Below, in pieces: positions 51,264-61,400 of a DNA stretch of 64,000 nucleotides (its first letter is position 1; each line of letters starts with the position of its first letter). Below the pieces are notes generated by a model, which was not told where the DNA came from, searched no databases, and saw only the letters and a list, made by a program, of their open reading frames with translations. A program made the translations under genes and the position numbers. Source of the DNA: an uncultured Erysipelotrichaceae bacterium (GTDB lineage: Bacteria > Bacillota_I > Bacilli_A > RFN20 > CAG-826); assembly GCA_902802905.1 (NCBI GenBank), contig CADCNT010000008.1:1-64000 (forward strand), given 5' to 3'.

Positions 51264-52812
51264 TAAGCTTAGACCTCTAACTAGATATCGTATCTTGATG
51301 TGGGCAAGTGCCACATTTGTTACTTTCTTCTTGGTTTGTATTATTGTTGCAGTTAATGCGCCAGCAGTTTTTGGTGATAAGCTTACGCTTCTTGTCGTCC
51401 TTTTTGCGGTATTAGAGGCTGCTTTCTCTGTGGCTTTAACTGTTTCTGGCTACGCAATTTCAAAAGAAAAGAGATTCTTGAAACAACTAGAAATTGAAAA
51501 TAGTTATACATTAGGTGAGCCAAATCAGTTCTATAACCTTGATGCATTCAAGATTAAATTTGATACCTGTGCCCGTAGACGCCAATATCGTTATAAAAAG
51601 AAATTTGTTTTAGCGTTTACTCCAACCGCATCCAACATCTCTTCTAATAGAGGTCGTGAGAAGTTATTGACTTCTTTGAACTTAAAACTTGCTCACTTCA
51701 TGAACGACACTTTTAATAGAAATACTGATCCGGCGTTTGATCCTCGTTTCATTATCTATGCTTTCTCTAGAGGTGTATTCTTCATTTGCGTATTTACAAA
51801 TGATGAAACTTTACTAAATAAAATCATGAACCATATTTCAAACGAATGCTTCCGTATGGTTAACGAAGACCAAATCAAGATTTGGGTGCAACCATTCTTT
51901 GGCATTAAAACCATGACAAACGATGAATCAATTGTTGCTGCGATTGAAGATGCTTTAATCGCTAGAGATAATTCTGAAAAGAATTATGAGTCATATACAT
52001 TCTTTAAAGATTCCTTCCGTAGCGTTAACACTGGTGCGTCAAATGAGATTTATAAAGCTTTAGAGAATAACGAATTTGTTCCATTCTATCAACCTAAGTA
52101 TTCAATTAAAGAAAGAAAATTTATTTCTGCAGAAGCTTTAGCGAGATGGGATTCACCAACACATGGTCTTGTTGGTCCTGGCAAATTTATTGACGAAGCT
52201 GAAAAAGCTGGCTTATTAAACGCCATTGATATTCGTATTTTTGAAAGAACAGTGCAAGATATCTCTGAAAACCTCAAAAGAGGTCGTCCAGTTTTACCAG
52301 TTTCTGTTAACTTCTCATTATATGAGTTCTTCTCACGTAAATTTATTGATACCATCATGGACACTCTAAGAAAATATGATGTTCCTGCTAAATATCTTGA
52401 AATTGAAATCACTGAGACTACATCTCAAGTTAATAAATTCTTATCATTATCCGTTATTAAAAAATTAAAATCATTTGGTATTCGTGTCTTAATGGATGAT
52501 TTTGGCGTTGGTTATTCTCAAATTGATAACTTAAGACAAGTACCATTTGACGCGATTAAGATTGATAAATCATTCACTGACCGTGTGGTCACTGATTTAA
52601 AAACTAGAACTATTGTTAAATACTTAATTGATTTAGCGCATATTAACAATATCGAAGCTATTGTTGAAGGTGTGGAAACTAAAGAACAATTTGAGATTTT
52701 ACGTAAATCTAGAGCGGATACAATTCAAGGATTCTATTTCTCCAAACCACTTAGTTTGAAAGATTATAACGAACTCTTGAAGAACAACGAACCAAGGAAA
52801 GGAGACAAATAA
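51253..52812 (+). CDS. Membrane EAL-domain c-di-GMP phosphodiesterase
   Basis: 519 residues. Two N-terminal transmembrane helices (~14-35 and 42-68) are followed by a region (~90-250) that fits a highly degenerate GGDEF fold with no GGDEF motif. The EAL domain (~265-510) is complete: AEALARW, VNFSLYEF, EITETT, MDDFGVGYSQ, IKIDKSF, VEGVET, IQGFYFSKP. It is a predicted active phosphodiesterase, again inside an operon led by a c-di-GMP riboswitch. The ATG at 51253 has GAGGGAAAG upstream. Confidence 0.9.
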   Translation: MMNDKLRPLTRYRILMWASATFVTFFLVCIIVAVNAPAVFGDKLTLLVVLFAVLEAAFSVALTVSGYAISKEKRFLKQLEIENSYTLGEPNQFYNLDAFKIKFDTCARRRQYRYKKKFVLAFTPTASNISSNRGREKLLTSLNLKLAHFMNDTFNRNTDPAFDPRFIIYAFSRGVFFICVFTNDETLLNKIMNHISNECFRMVNEDQIKIWVQPFFGIKTMTNDESIVAAIEDALIARDNSEKNYESYTFFKDSFRSVNTGASNEIYKALENNEFVPFYQPKYSIKERKFISAEALARWDSPTHGLVGPGKFIDEAEKAGLLNAIDIRIFERTVQDISENLKRGRPVLPVSVNFSLYEFFSRKFIDTIMDTLRKYDVPAKYLEIEITETTSQVNKFLSLSVIKKLKSFGIRVLMDDFGVGYSQIDNLRQVPFDAIKIDKSFTDRVVTDLKTRTIVKYLIDLAHINNIEAIVEGVETKEQFEILRKSRADTIQGFYFSKPLSLKDYNELLKNNEPRKGDK

Positions 52813-53540
52813 TGATTGTTATTGTTGGCGAAACCCATGATGATATCCTTTATTTTGATTCTGTTTTAGCAAACAAAAAGAAGGAAACAATCCTTGGAAA
52901 ATATGATGTCTCAATTGGCACCATTTTCTCCCAAGATGTAATTATCATCCATAATTTATTTACTTCTTCTTTGGCCGCTGCAGTATTGATGCATATCTAT
53001 GATAAGTATTATGTTGACCTCATTATTTCCGTTGGCCGCTGCATGACTGTTTCTGACGAAATTAAAAATGGTGATATCATCGTTTCATCTAAAGTTATCG
53101 ACGTTAACGTCGATCTCACGATGTTTGGTGATTATTCTTTAGCGCAAATTCCGGGCTATGACCGTGATTTTGTGGTGCAAGATGACATTCTTAAATATTT
53201 ATCTAATGGTTTAGATAGACGTTTAACTATCGATTATCATCACGCTACATTCTTATCTACTAACAATATGTCACAGCAAATGTGCGATGTCTTAAAAGAA
53301 AGAAAAGAAATCTTTGCTTTAAAGAATGAATTATTAGTCATCGATCAAAACTCTGCTGGCGTGGCTATTGCCTCTAGATTACATGAAACCCCATTCATTG
53401 TTATTAAAGTCGCGGAAAACAATTTAGCGGTGGTTAATAACTTAGATAGCTATGCTAACGTGTTATCTAAATACATTGATTTAGGAAAAGCAGTAGTGTC
53501 GACAATTAACGACATCTCAAGAAGTGATATTTTGGAGTAA
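52812..53540 (+). CDS. Nucleosidase-like (MTAN fold) protein with altered active site
   Basis: 242 residues with the purine nucleoside phosphorylase/5'-methylthioadenosine nucleosidase fold: MIVIVGETHDD (strand 1), VDLIISVGRCMTV, VNVDLTMFGDYSLAQIPGYDRDF (compare VDATAFGYxxGQxPG). The catalytic positions of MTANs are changed: the MEG of the purine/ribose-binding loop reads QNS (DQNSAGVAIASRL), and the catalytic Asp after the VIRxxSD strand is AEN (VIKVAENN). It therefore may bind but not cleave a nucleoside or nucleotide, possibly acting as a sensor in the c-di-GMP operon. The ATG overlaps the previous stop; AAGGAGA precedes it. Confidence 0.7.
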   Translation: MIVIVGETHDDILYFDSVLANKKKETILGKYDVSIGTIFSQDVIIIHNLFTSSLAAAVLMHIYDKYYVDLIISVGRCMTVSDEIKNGDIIVSSKVIDVNVDLTMFGDYSLAQIPGYDRDFVVQDDILKYLSNGLDRRLTIDYHHATFLSTNNMSQQMCDVLKERKEIFALKNELLVIDQNSAGVAIASRLHETPFIVIKVAENNLAVVNNLDSYANVLSKYIDLGKAVVSTINDISRSDILE

Positions 53541-53544
53541 AAAT

Positions 53545-56500
53545 ATGGAACAAAAGAAAAAAGACCTTCTCCAATCATATAGACGTTATATTTTTATTCC
53601 TGCAGTGATTATTGCTATTGCAATCGTTTTAACTATCATTGCCGTCTCTTTATACGCTGTTACTAGTGTACTTGCCTTTGTTATCGCTTTTGATGCTTTA
53701 GCAGTCTTAATTTTAGCCCTTTATGTCATATTCTATTTCCGATTATCCAAGAAACTTAAAACTACCTATTATCAACAACTCTTTGAAACTACATATATAA
53801 ATATTAATAAGATTAAGAATAATGATGCGAACTTATTAAGTTATGGAGATAGTGATTACCGTGAGATTCAAATGTTAGATAAAGCCACCGGCGATATCAA
53901 AACTAAACTTGAATCCTCTTATCTAATCTTAAAATCCCCTGATTATTCCTCTATCAACCTAGAATATGTTGATGAAAGCAAATCGTTAATCACTTATCGT
54001 AGTTTTAGAGATAACATTGCTAACATCATTTTCGTTTCTCAATCATTTAAAAACATGATTTTGGAAGTTTATTTCAATCTTCCAAGTGGAATGGAAATCC
54101 CTGATGAAGATAAAGAAAGAATACTAAACCTTTACCGTCAAACATTTGAAGAACATGAAAAGGTCCTCTATATGTTTGCAGAAGACAAACGTTCTATTAT
54201 CATTTACATTCCAGTTATTGATTCTTTCTCTGAAATTAAAGAAAAGCTTAATCACGTTGTTGCTTCTTCTTCAATTATGATTCGTGATGAAAGAGGCATT
54301 AAAAACATTCTCGCTAAATTTGCTTTAGTGGCGTACCCATATTCCAATGAAGAGATGATTCTTGGTGATTTACGCTACGCCAAACAACAAGATAAGCCAT
54401 ATAACTTATATTTACCAAGACGTTATAAATCTAATGTCGGTAGCAAAACATTGATGAATTCATCAATGAATTTGAACTATACTTCAAAAATTATTAATGA
54501 ATTATCTGCTTTAGACTACTCTGCTGCTGATAATGAAAAGAATGATCAATTATTAAAAGAAGTATTTGACGCTATCGCTAATTATTTAGATATTGATGAA
54601 GCTGGCATTATCGCTTATAACAAGCCAATGGATAAATATTATTCCTATATCGCCAATCAAAATGCTTCCTTATTCGTTGATCATGAAATCAATAAAGACT
54701 TCATTGACTATTTATCCAAAGTGGTGGATGAAGATAACTTATATTACTTCTCAACTAGAAAACATGCGAATATCTCTATTCAACCTCTTCTTGGTTTATA
54801 CGGTATTCAAAGTGGTATTTACTATGTCATTAAAAACTTAGAAGAAAACAAAGTTATCGCTCTTATTTATTTACTTAATCGCAATCGTGACTTGAACTTA
54901 ACCACATATTTAAGAGAAACAATATTTATTGTTTCCTTAAGAATTGAAAACTACTTCGAAAAGAGAGAAATCGCGGACTATGCGGATGCTAAAGAGACTG
55001 AAAACGAAAACATTTTAGCGTTATCTAATCTATTTGTTTACCATATCGATGATGACTATAACCTTACTTATGTCTCTAAAGGCGTGAAGAAAACCTTTAG
55101 CAAGATGGTTTTGGGTGATAAGTGTTATCATGCTTTCTTTGGCTTAGAAAAAAGATGCCGCGATTGTCCATTTGTTACTAGAAAGAAAAAATATTTCGAA
55201 AACAAAGGTGGACAATATGAAACCTCAATTACCTTATCTGATCGTAAAGATGATGATAAAGTTTTAGTCATCAAGTGCTTAGATGATAACCAAGTTGCTG
55301 GTGATTTATATCAAGAAGATTTCTTAACATATTCTTATAAAGCTTTAGTGACTACAGTTAAGAATGAATACGCCGCCAATAGCCGTGGTTATGTAATTTT
55401 GCTTTCCATTGATAATTACGAAGAAATTATCAAGAAGATTGGCTCTGAAGGCTATAACTACTTAATTAGAGACTATGTACGTAACTTAAAGAATAAATTA
55501 GTGATTGAAGATGTCTATTATTACAATCCATCGACATTAGCTATCCATATGCCAACTATTGGTCATAAAGACGTTATCACTAAGATTGAAACCATATATC
55601 CTTTAAGCAAAGAACAATACTATGATAATGATGATTTCTGCAAATTAAATATTTCATATTTGTCCATTGGTTATCCTCGTGGTTACGCTTTGGCAGAAGA
55701 CTTCTTAAAACATATGTCCGACTTCTATCATAGTGGTTATATTAAAAACCGTGACTTTATTTACTTCTCTGACTTCTCTATTGAAAGAAGTGCATCCAAA
55801 CGTGCCTTCATGGTGGCAACTTTGGAAAAAGAATTCTCTGGTCACAATTCTACATCCATGAACTTGCAACCAATTGTTAGAGCTAAAGACGAGCACATCC
55901 TTGGCGCAGAAATTCTCTTACGTATCGCAGACGCGCACAGAAACGTCTTCTTTAACGCACAAGAGATTTCTCGAATTGCAGAACAAGAAAAGAAAACCGC
56001 TCTTATTACCGAATCAATTATTAACTTCATCGGTACAATGTATAAAGAATATGGTAATAACATCTTTAAGATTAATAAGTTTGACCGTATCGCTATTAAC
56101 ATTGACCAAACTTATCTTGATGATGAAGAATTAATCACCAAGCTTATTTCTCTTTGTGAAGAGAACAATCTTCCAAACGGATTTATCTCTCTAGAAATTC
56201 CTGAAGACTTAGTGCCTAATAACAAAGAAAAGATTAAGCACTTTGCTGACCAATTAGCAAAATATAAGATTTTGTTCTCTTGCGATAGATACATCGGTCA
56301 ATACGTTGATATTGAAGAACTTGCTTACCTTGGCTTTAACGAAGTCAAAATTGCAAGAGACATCATTCTTAAGATTGACACTGATCAAGTGCAATACAAT
56401 GCCCTTAAGAATATTGTTGAAGCCGCAAAGAAGAATAATGTCGCTCTCGCTGCTGTTGGTGTGGAAAACGAAGCACAACTCAAACTATTACGTGAACTCG

Positions 56501-56589
56501 ACGAAGAGATGCTGGTCCAAGGTTACTACCTCTACAAGCCTCTCACCAGAGCCGACTTAATCGCAGCGTTAATTGCTTACGAGAAATAG
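53545..56589 (+). CDS. GAF/PAS sensor with degenerate GGDEF and EAL domains
   Basis: 1014 residues. Two N-terminal helices (~13-63) are followed by a long central region that includes a GAF-like part (~335-455, ANYLDIDEAGIIAYN), a PAS-like part (~485-595) with a cysteine set CYHAFFGLEKRCRDCPF as in PAS domains that bind a cofactor or metal, then a GGDEF-like fold (~600-745) without a GGDEF motif. The C-terminal EAL-like domain (~760-1010) lacks catalysis: EIL for EAL, SCDRYIGQY for DDFG. Likely a receptor or scaffold rather than an enzyme. The ATG at 53545 has TTGGAG just upstream; last gene of operon B. Confidence 0.75.
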   Translation: MEQKKKDLLQSYRRYIFIPAVIIAIAIVLTIIAVSLYAVTSVLAFVIAFDALAVLILALYVIFYFRLSKKLKTTYYQQLFETTYININKIKNNDANLLSYGDSDYREIQMLDKATGDIKTKLESSYLILKSPDYSSINLEYVDESKSLITYRSFRDNIANIIFVSQSFKNMILEVYFNLPSGMEIPDEDKERILNLYRQTFEEHEKVLYMFAEDKRSIIIYIPVIDSFSEIKEKLNHVVASSSIMIRDERGIKNILAKFALVAYPYSNEEMILGDLRYAKQQDKPYNLYLPRRYKSNVGSKTLMNSSMNLNYTSKIINELSALDYSAADNEKNDQLLKEVFDAIANYLDIDEAGIIAYNKPMDKYYSYIANQNASLFVDHEINKDFIDYLSKVVDEDNLYYFSTRKHANISIQPLLGLYGIQSGIYYVIKNLEENKVIALIYLLNRNRDLNLTTYLRETIFIVSLRIENYFEKREIADYADAKETENENILALSNLFVYHIDDDYNLTYVSKGVKKTFSKMVLGDKCYHAFFGLEKRCRDCPFVTRKKKYFENKGGQYETSITLSDRKDDDKVLVIKCLDDNQVAGDLYQEDFLTYSYKALVTTVKNEYAANSRGYVILLSIDNYEEIIKKIGSEGYNYLIRDYVRNLKNKLVIEDVYYYNPSTLAIHMPTIGHKDVITKIETIYPLSKEQYYDNDDFCKLNISYLSIGYPRGYALAEDFLKHMSDFYHSGYIKNRDFIYFSDFSIERSASKRAFMVATLEKEFSGHNSTSMNLQPIVRAKDEHILGAEILLRIADAHRNVFFNAQEISRIAEQEKKTALITESIINFIGTMYKEYGNNIFKINKFDRIAINIDQTYLDDEELITKLISLCEENNLPNGFISLEIPEDLVPNNKEKIKHFADQLAKYKILFSCDRYIGQYVDIEELAYLGFNEVKIARDIILKIDTDQVQYNALKNIVEAAKKNNVALAAVGVENEAQLKLLRELDEEMLVQGYYLYKPLTRADLIAALIAYEK

Positions 56590-56608
56590 TTAACAAACAA
56601 AAGCAAAT

Positions 56609-56637
56609 AAGCGTACGTGTACATGCGTACGCTTTTA
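56609..56637 (+). terminator. Terminator of fibre operon B
   Basis: AAGCGTACG (56609-56617) pairs perfectly with CGTACGCTT (56626-56634), then TT. Confidence 0.75.
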
Positions 56638-56664
56638 CATTAAATATAAATTATGATTATAAGT

Positions 56665-56690
56665 AAGAAAAAAGAGCAATCGCTGCTCTT
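56665..56690 (-). terminator. Minus-strand terminator of the small membrane protein gene
   Basis: AAGAGCA (56672-56678) pairs with TGCTCTT (56684-56690). On the minus strand the hairpin is followed by a T-run (plus-strand AAAAAA at 56668-56673) and overlaps the stop codon of the gene at 56689. Confidence 0.7.
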
Positions 56691-57051
56691 ATTTGTTCTC
56701 TTCTTGTAAGTCTTTGAGAAGTTCTTTCTTGAGGGCTTCCTTCTCTTCGTCTGTAAGATCTTTAACTGTAATGTTTGCTTTTTTAGCAGTAACCTTTTTG
56801 ACGTAGATTACTAAGCCGATAATGTTTGCTGCTAAGATCACAAATAGTGGAACGACAAATGCCCAGAGATAAACATTGAGGTTTCTTGCTAGGTAAGGGA
56901 ATAAGCCGTCACCTTTTGCAAACATCTGAACTTCTAATGGTGTTTTGCCAACCACATGGGTAAGCATAATAATGTGTACTACAAACAGGAATGTTACGAT
57001 AGCAACATCAATAATGCCAACTAAAATCCATAGAATCTTTTTCTTATTCAT
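56689..57051 (-). CDS. Small two-helix membrane protein
   Basis: 120 residues, not recognised. Helices at ~8-30 and ~62-84 flank a short extracellular loop. The C-terminal 35 residues form a highly charged coiled coil (KANITVKDLTDEEKEALKKELLKDLQEENK). A similar charged tail (ERERLKKELLDEMINSKKEG) ends the SipW-like peptidase, a hint of a shared interaction. It is encoded 39 nt after the diguanylate cyclase gene on the same strand. Confidence 0.7.
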   Translation of the reverse strand: MNKKKILWILVGIIDVAIVTFLFVVHIIMLTHVVGKTPLEVQMFAKGDGLFPYLARNLNVYLWAFVVPLFVILAANIIGLVIYVKKVTAKKANITVKDLTDEEKEALKKELLKDLQEENK

Positions 57052-57090
57052 AAAAGTTATTTTATTCTAACTCCATAATATAATCAATAA

Positions 57091-58311
57091 TTATTGTATT
57101 ATTGACCCGTTATAGCAAACGACGTCTTTGCCGGCTGCTTTTGCTTTATAAAGGTATTCATCTACCTTTTCCATTTCTTTTTCAAAGATAAAATTGTTGA
57201 TGTTCTTAAGGAGTAATCCGCCGATGGAAATGGTGACATGTTCTTTAGGCGCTCCTTTAGGAGCGGTAATCTCTAACCCAGAAACAGACTTCCTTACTCT
57301 TTCTAGATAAGTAGGCGCATCTTTGGCATCTTTCAATTCAAAGAAAAGGAGGAATTCTTCGCCGCCATATCTAAAGAAATCTAAATCTGGAGAAGGGAAT
57401 TCTCTTCTAACTGCGTCACACAATGATTTTAAACAATAATCTCCACCTAAATGTGAGAATTGATTGTTATAAAGTCTAAAATCATCGATATCAAATAAAA
57501 CGATAAGCAAGTTAACATTGTCCTTGCCATCCCAACGTAATTTGTTGTTTTCCAAGAATTCGTTTAAATAATGACGATTCTTACAATGTGTCAAACTATC
57601 GTAGTAAGCATGGTTATGCAATCTTTCGTTTTCGATAACTTCCTTATATTTTTGACTTTCTGCATAGAAAAGTAGGGCAATAATCATGTAACACGCAAAT
57701 GGGAAAACAAGGGCCACTAAAACGTAATAAATGACAGCGCCCATTCCAAATTTACCATTGCAATAAATAGCAACACTTATAATACCGACTGTTGTACCTA
57801 AATCAAGAATAACCGCGTCAACCCAGTACATTGGTTGAATGATAACTAAAATTGCAATAAAGATGATTGATGCTGATAATGTCTCGGAATTTACAGTAAA
57901 ACCCATCTTTGCATCAGAAAAGATGCAACAAAGCATGTATGAGCATACAGAAAAGTAAAGAAAAACACTAGCAAACCTAATTGCTATAGAGGTTTTCTTC
58001 TTTGTTTTGGCAAACTTTGAAGAAACAAGCAAAATTATAGAAATAACCGACCCTGCTATTAAGGTTGTAGATCCAACTAGAGCCGCAAGGCCGTATGTAC
58101 CAATATAATTTCCGTTAGAACTGATAAATTGATAAGTGACTAAAGCGAAAATAAGTAGGCTAAAAACAGAAGCGCACAATAAATAAACCAATTTGAAAGA
58201 AGAAGCTAAATTATCTTTAATTGTAGCTACGTCTTTTGGAGACAGATGTTTCTCTTTGATTAGCTTTCCAATGCGCAAAAATGTGAATGTGTCTTTGCTT
58301 TTCTTTTTCAT
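57091..58311 (-). CDS. Membrane GGDEF diguanylate cyclase
   Basis: 406 residues. Six or seven membrane helices (~38-220) form a sensor. The GGDEF domain (~235-400) has an intact GGEEF (FRYGGEEFLLF), DIDDF with metal-binding Asp, and HAYYDSLTHCKNRHYL at its start, so it should make c-di-GMP from GTP. There is no RxxD inhibitory site ahead of the GGEEF, so product feedback is not expected. A TATAAT lies 10 nt before the ATG with no ribosome binding site, which predicts a nearly leaderless mRNA. A likely c-di-GMP source for the adjacent riboswitch-controlled operons. Confidence 0.9.
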   Translation of the reverse strand: MKKKSKDTFTFLRIGKLIKEKHLSPKDVATIKDNLASSFKLVYLLCASVFSLLIFALVTYQFISSNGNYIGTYGLAALVGSTTLIAGSVISIILLVSSKFAKTKKKTSIAIRFASVFLYFSVCSYMLCCIFSDAKMGFTVNSETLSASIIFIAILVIIQPMYWVDAVILDLGTTVGIISVAIYCNGKFGMGAVIYYVLVALVFPFACYMIIALLFYAESQKYKEVIENERLHNHAYYDSLTHCKNRHYLNEFLENNKLRWDGKDNVNLLIVLFDIDDFRLYNNQFSHLGGDYCLKSLCDAVRREFPSPDLDFFRYGGEEFLLFFELKDAKDAPTYLERVRKSVSGLEITAPKGAPKEHVTISIGGLLLKNINNFIFEKEMEKVDEYLYKAKAAGKDVVCYNGSIIQ

Positions 58312-58321
58312 AGCGCTTTTA

Positions 58322-58352
58322 ATTATACTCTAATTATATACATGCGTGTCAA
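58322..58352 (-). promoter_or_regulatory. Promoter of the diguanylate cyclase gene
   Basis: On the minus strand, TTGACA (58352-58347), 19-nt spacer, TATAAT (58327-58322). The spacer is longer than ideal. Confidence 0.55.
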
Positions 58353-58415
58353 CATGCCTGTTAGCGCAATAGTTAATAATCAATAAATTAAAAAACGCTA
58401 TTACAGCCGAACTAT

Positions 58416-58444
58416 TTGACCTATAAGAAATATGTTCTTATAAT
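58416..58444 (+). promoter_or_regulatory. Promoter of the large GGDEF-EAL gene
   Basis: TTGACC (58416-58421), 17-nt spacer, TATAAT (58439-58444). The transcript should start near 58451, giving a 5' UTR of about 40 nt. Confidence 0.75.
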
Positions 58445-58493
58445 TTAGTATAGGAAAAATGTTTTTATTTTCAGAATAAAGTAGCTTTTGATT

Positions 58494-61400
58494 ATGCGCT
58501 TAGAACTATTATATTTGTATTGGGTTCCTGGGGTGATTGCATTATTAATGCTCATCATCACTAATTTTGATGTTCTCTTTAACAAGAACTATGTAGCTAG
58601 AAACAAAAAAGCGCTTATTTATTATCGTGTATTCATATGGGCATTAGCCTGTTTCTATATTTCAGACATATTATGGGGTGTTCTTAATTATTTCTACCAT
58701 TTGGATACACAAAAATACTCTAGTGCAATATATGTTGATACTGGTTTCTTCTTCTTGTTTATGGCAGCCCTATTATTAGCGTGGTCCAACTTTGTTATTA
58801 ACTATATTCAAGAGAAAACATTATTCAAACAAGTTATTAGAATTGCTGGTTACCTATTTGCGACGATGGGTGTAGTTTTTGTTATTATTAACTTTTTTTA
58901 TCCCGTACTATTCACATATAACTCAGCTGATTATCGTCCAATGTTAGGAAGATATATCTTCCTTGGTTCACAATTTACTATTTTTTCTATCATTTCCATT
59001 TATGCGTTTGTTTTTGGCTTTTCTAGAAAAGATAAAAAAAGAGGAACCTATTACACAATCGGCTTATTCAGTGTTGTTATGGCGGCTGGAGTTAGCTTGC
59101 AACTTTATTTCCCTGACTTCCCGATTTATACATGTGCTTGTGCTCTTGGTTCCACGTTCCTTCACACATTCTTAGTCATTACTGAAAAAATGTTGCATAG
59201 ACAAGAACTCCTCGAAAGCAAAGAAAGAGAATTGGAACTCGTAAAAGAAAATGAAGAAACTAAAGAATTGGCGTATATCGATCCGTTAACTGGCGTGAAA
59301 AATAAACACGCATTCGTGGAAATTGAACACGAAGTTGACGAATTGATTCACGAGGGTATTCTTGAAAAATTTGCATTGCTTATTTTTGACCTCAATGATT
59401 TAAAAACCATTAATGATACATATGGACATGATACTGGTGATACATACATTAAGAAATCATGTGATATCATTGCTAAACATTGGCCAAGCTTAGAGATTTA
59501 TCGATATGGTGGCGATGAATTTATTATCATCCTTGAAGGTGATGATTATGATGAACGTTACAAAGTGATTGAAGAATTCAATAAAGAAATCGAAGCAAAT
59601 GTTGGCACTAATGAGCCAGTTGTTGCTCTTGGCTTCGCTGATTATATCGCTTCTAGAGATAATGCTTTAAGAACCATTTTCGTTAGAGCAGATGAAATGA
59701 TGTATAACCGTAAAAGAAAACTTAAGAACATGGTTAATGAAGCCACTGAAGACTTTAATAACAAATCTTCAATGGGAAATAGCATTCTTAACGTTAGATA
59801 CGAAATGTACGAGATGTTCTATCGAAATCCAAATATTTCACTGATTGACATGCTCAATTCATCATCTTGTGATGAAATAGTTGAAGTTGATATTGCTAAT
59901 GATACCTTCAAGCAGTTCTACCATGTAGATGGCAAATATTTTGTTCCTGCTGTTGGTTTCTCTTATAGAGAATTACTAGATTTTACATACAACCATATCG
60001 TTCACCCAGATGATAGAGGTATATATGAAAGTTTGATGAAAATTGATGGCTTCTTTGAAAGACTTAAAAACGCTAGAATTCCAAACTTTGAAATTGCTCA
60101 TTTTAGATACAAATTGCAAGACGGCGATTATCGCTATGTCGAACAAGTGGTTATTGCTGGTGAAGAATTTGGTATTCCTCAAGGAATGTTTAGAATGTAT
60201 ATTTTTGATATTCATAACATCAAATCGCGTCAATTAGGCAAAATTAGTGATGAGACTAATGTAATATCTGTTGGTAGAGACCCAGTCACTGGATTATATG
60301 CCGGTAAAGAGTTCTTTAACAAAGCTGAAGAAATGATTGCAGCAAACCAAAAAAAGAAATGGTGCTTAGTTTCTATTGATATTGAACACTTTAAATTCTT
60401 CGATGAATGGTTTGGAAGAGAAACGGGCGATATTTTGCTTGCCAAGATTGGCGCTGAATTTAAAGAAACAGTTGCTGCTGAAGGTGGCGTTGCTGGTTAT
60501 TTTGGCGCTGATGATTTTTCATATTTATGCGAATACAAGATGGAAAAAATCGAAGCATTGTATGCAAGAATTCATGCAATCATCAATTCCTTCGGCTTGT
60601 CTACAGGCTTCTTACCTGCATTTGGTGTTTCTATCATTGACAAAGACATGATTCTTGTTGATGCATTTGATAGAGCAACAATTGCCACCGCTAAAGCTAA
60701 AGGCGATGTTAGAAATAGAATTTGTGTCTATTCTTCTGACATGCAATTTAAAGCTGACCAAGAATATCGTGTCTTAACTGAATTTATTCACGCGATGCAG
60801 GAAGATGAAATTACCTTCTTCTTACAACCACAATGTAGAATCGAAAATGGTGCAATCGTTGGTGCAGAAGCTTTGGCCCGTTGGATTAAAAAGGATGGCA
60901 CTGTTGTGCCACCAGGAGAATTTATTCCTGTTTTGGAAAAATATGGTTTCATTACTGACCTTGATAAAATCATTTGGGAAAAGGTTATTAAGTGGATTAA
61001 AGCTAGACGTGACGCTAAGTTAAACAACGTTCCAATCTCAGTCAATATTTCGCGTATTGACATTCTTAATCTTGATATTGCGGAATATTTTAAAGGTTTA
61101 TGCGATAAATACGAAATTCCACATAGTGCAATTAAATTAGAAATCACTGAATCTGTTTACGCAGAAACTGCTTCAATCATGGATTCAATCTTTAAGAAAC
61201 TTCACAAAGAGGGATTTGTGATTTTAATGGATGACTTCGGTAGTGGCTATTCCTCTCTTAATATGTTATCAACATTGAAACTTGATGCAATCAAGTTGGA
61301 CGCCAACTTCTTACATATTGGTGGTAGCGATTATGAACGTGGTATTCACATTCTTGAATCGGTTATTAATATGGCAAAAACTATGGCGTTACCTATCATC

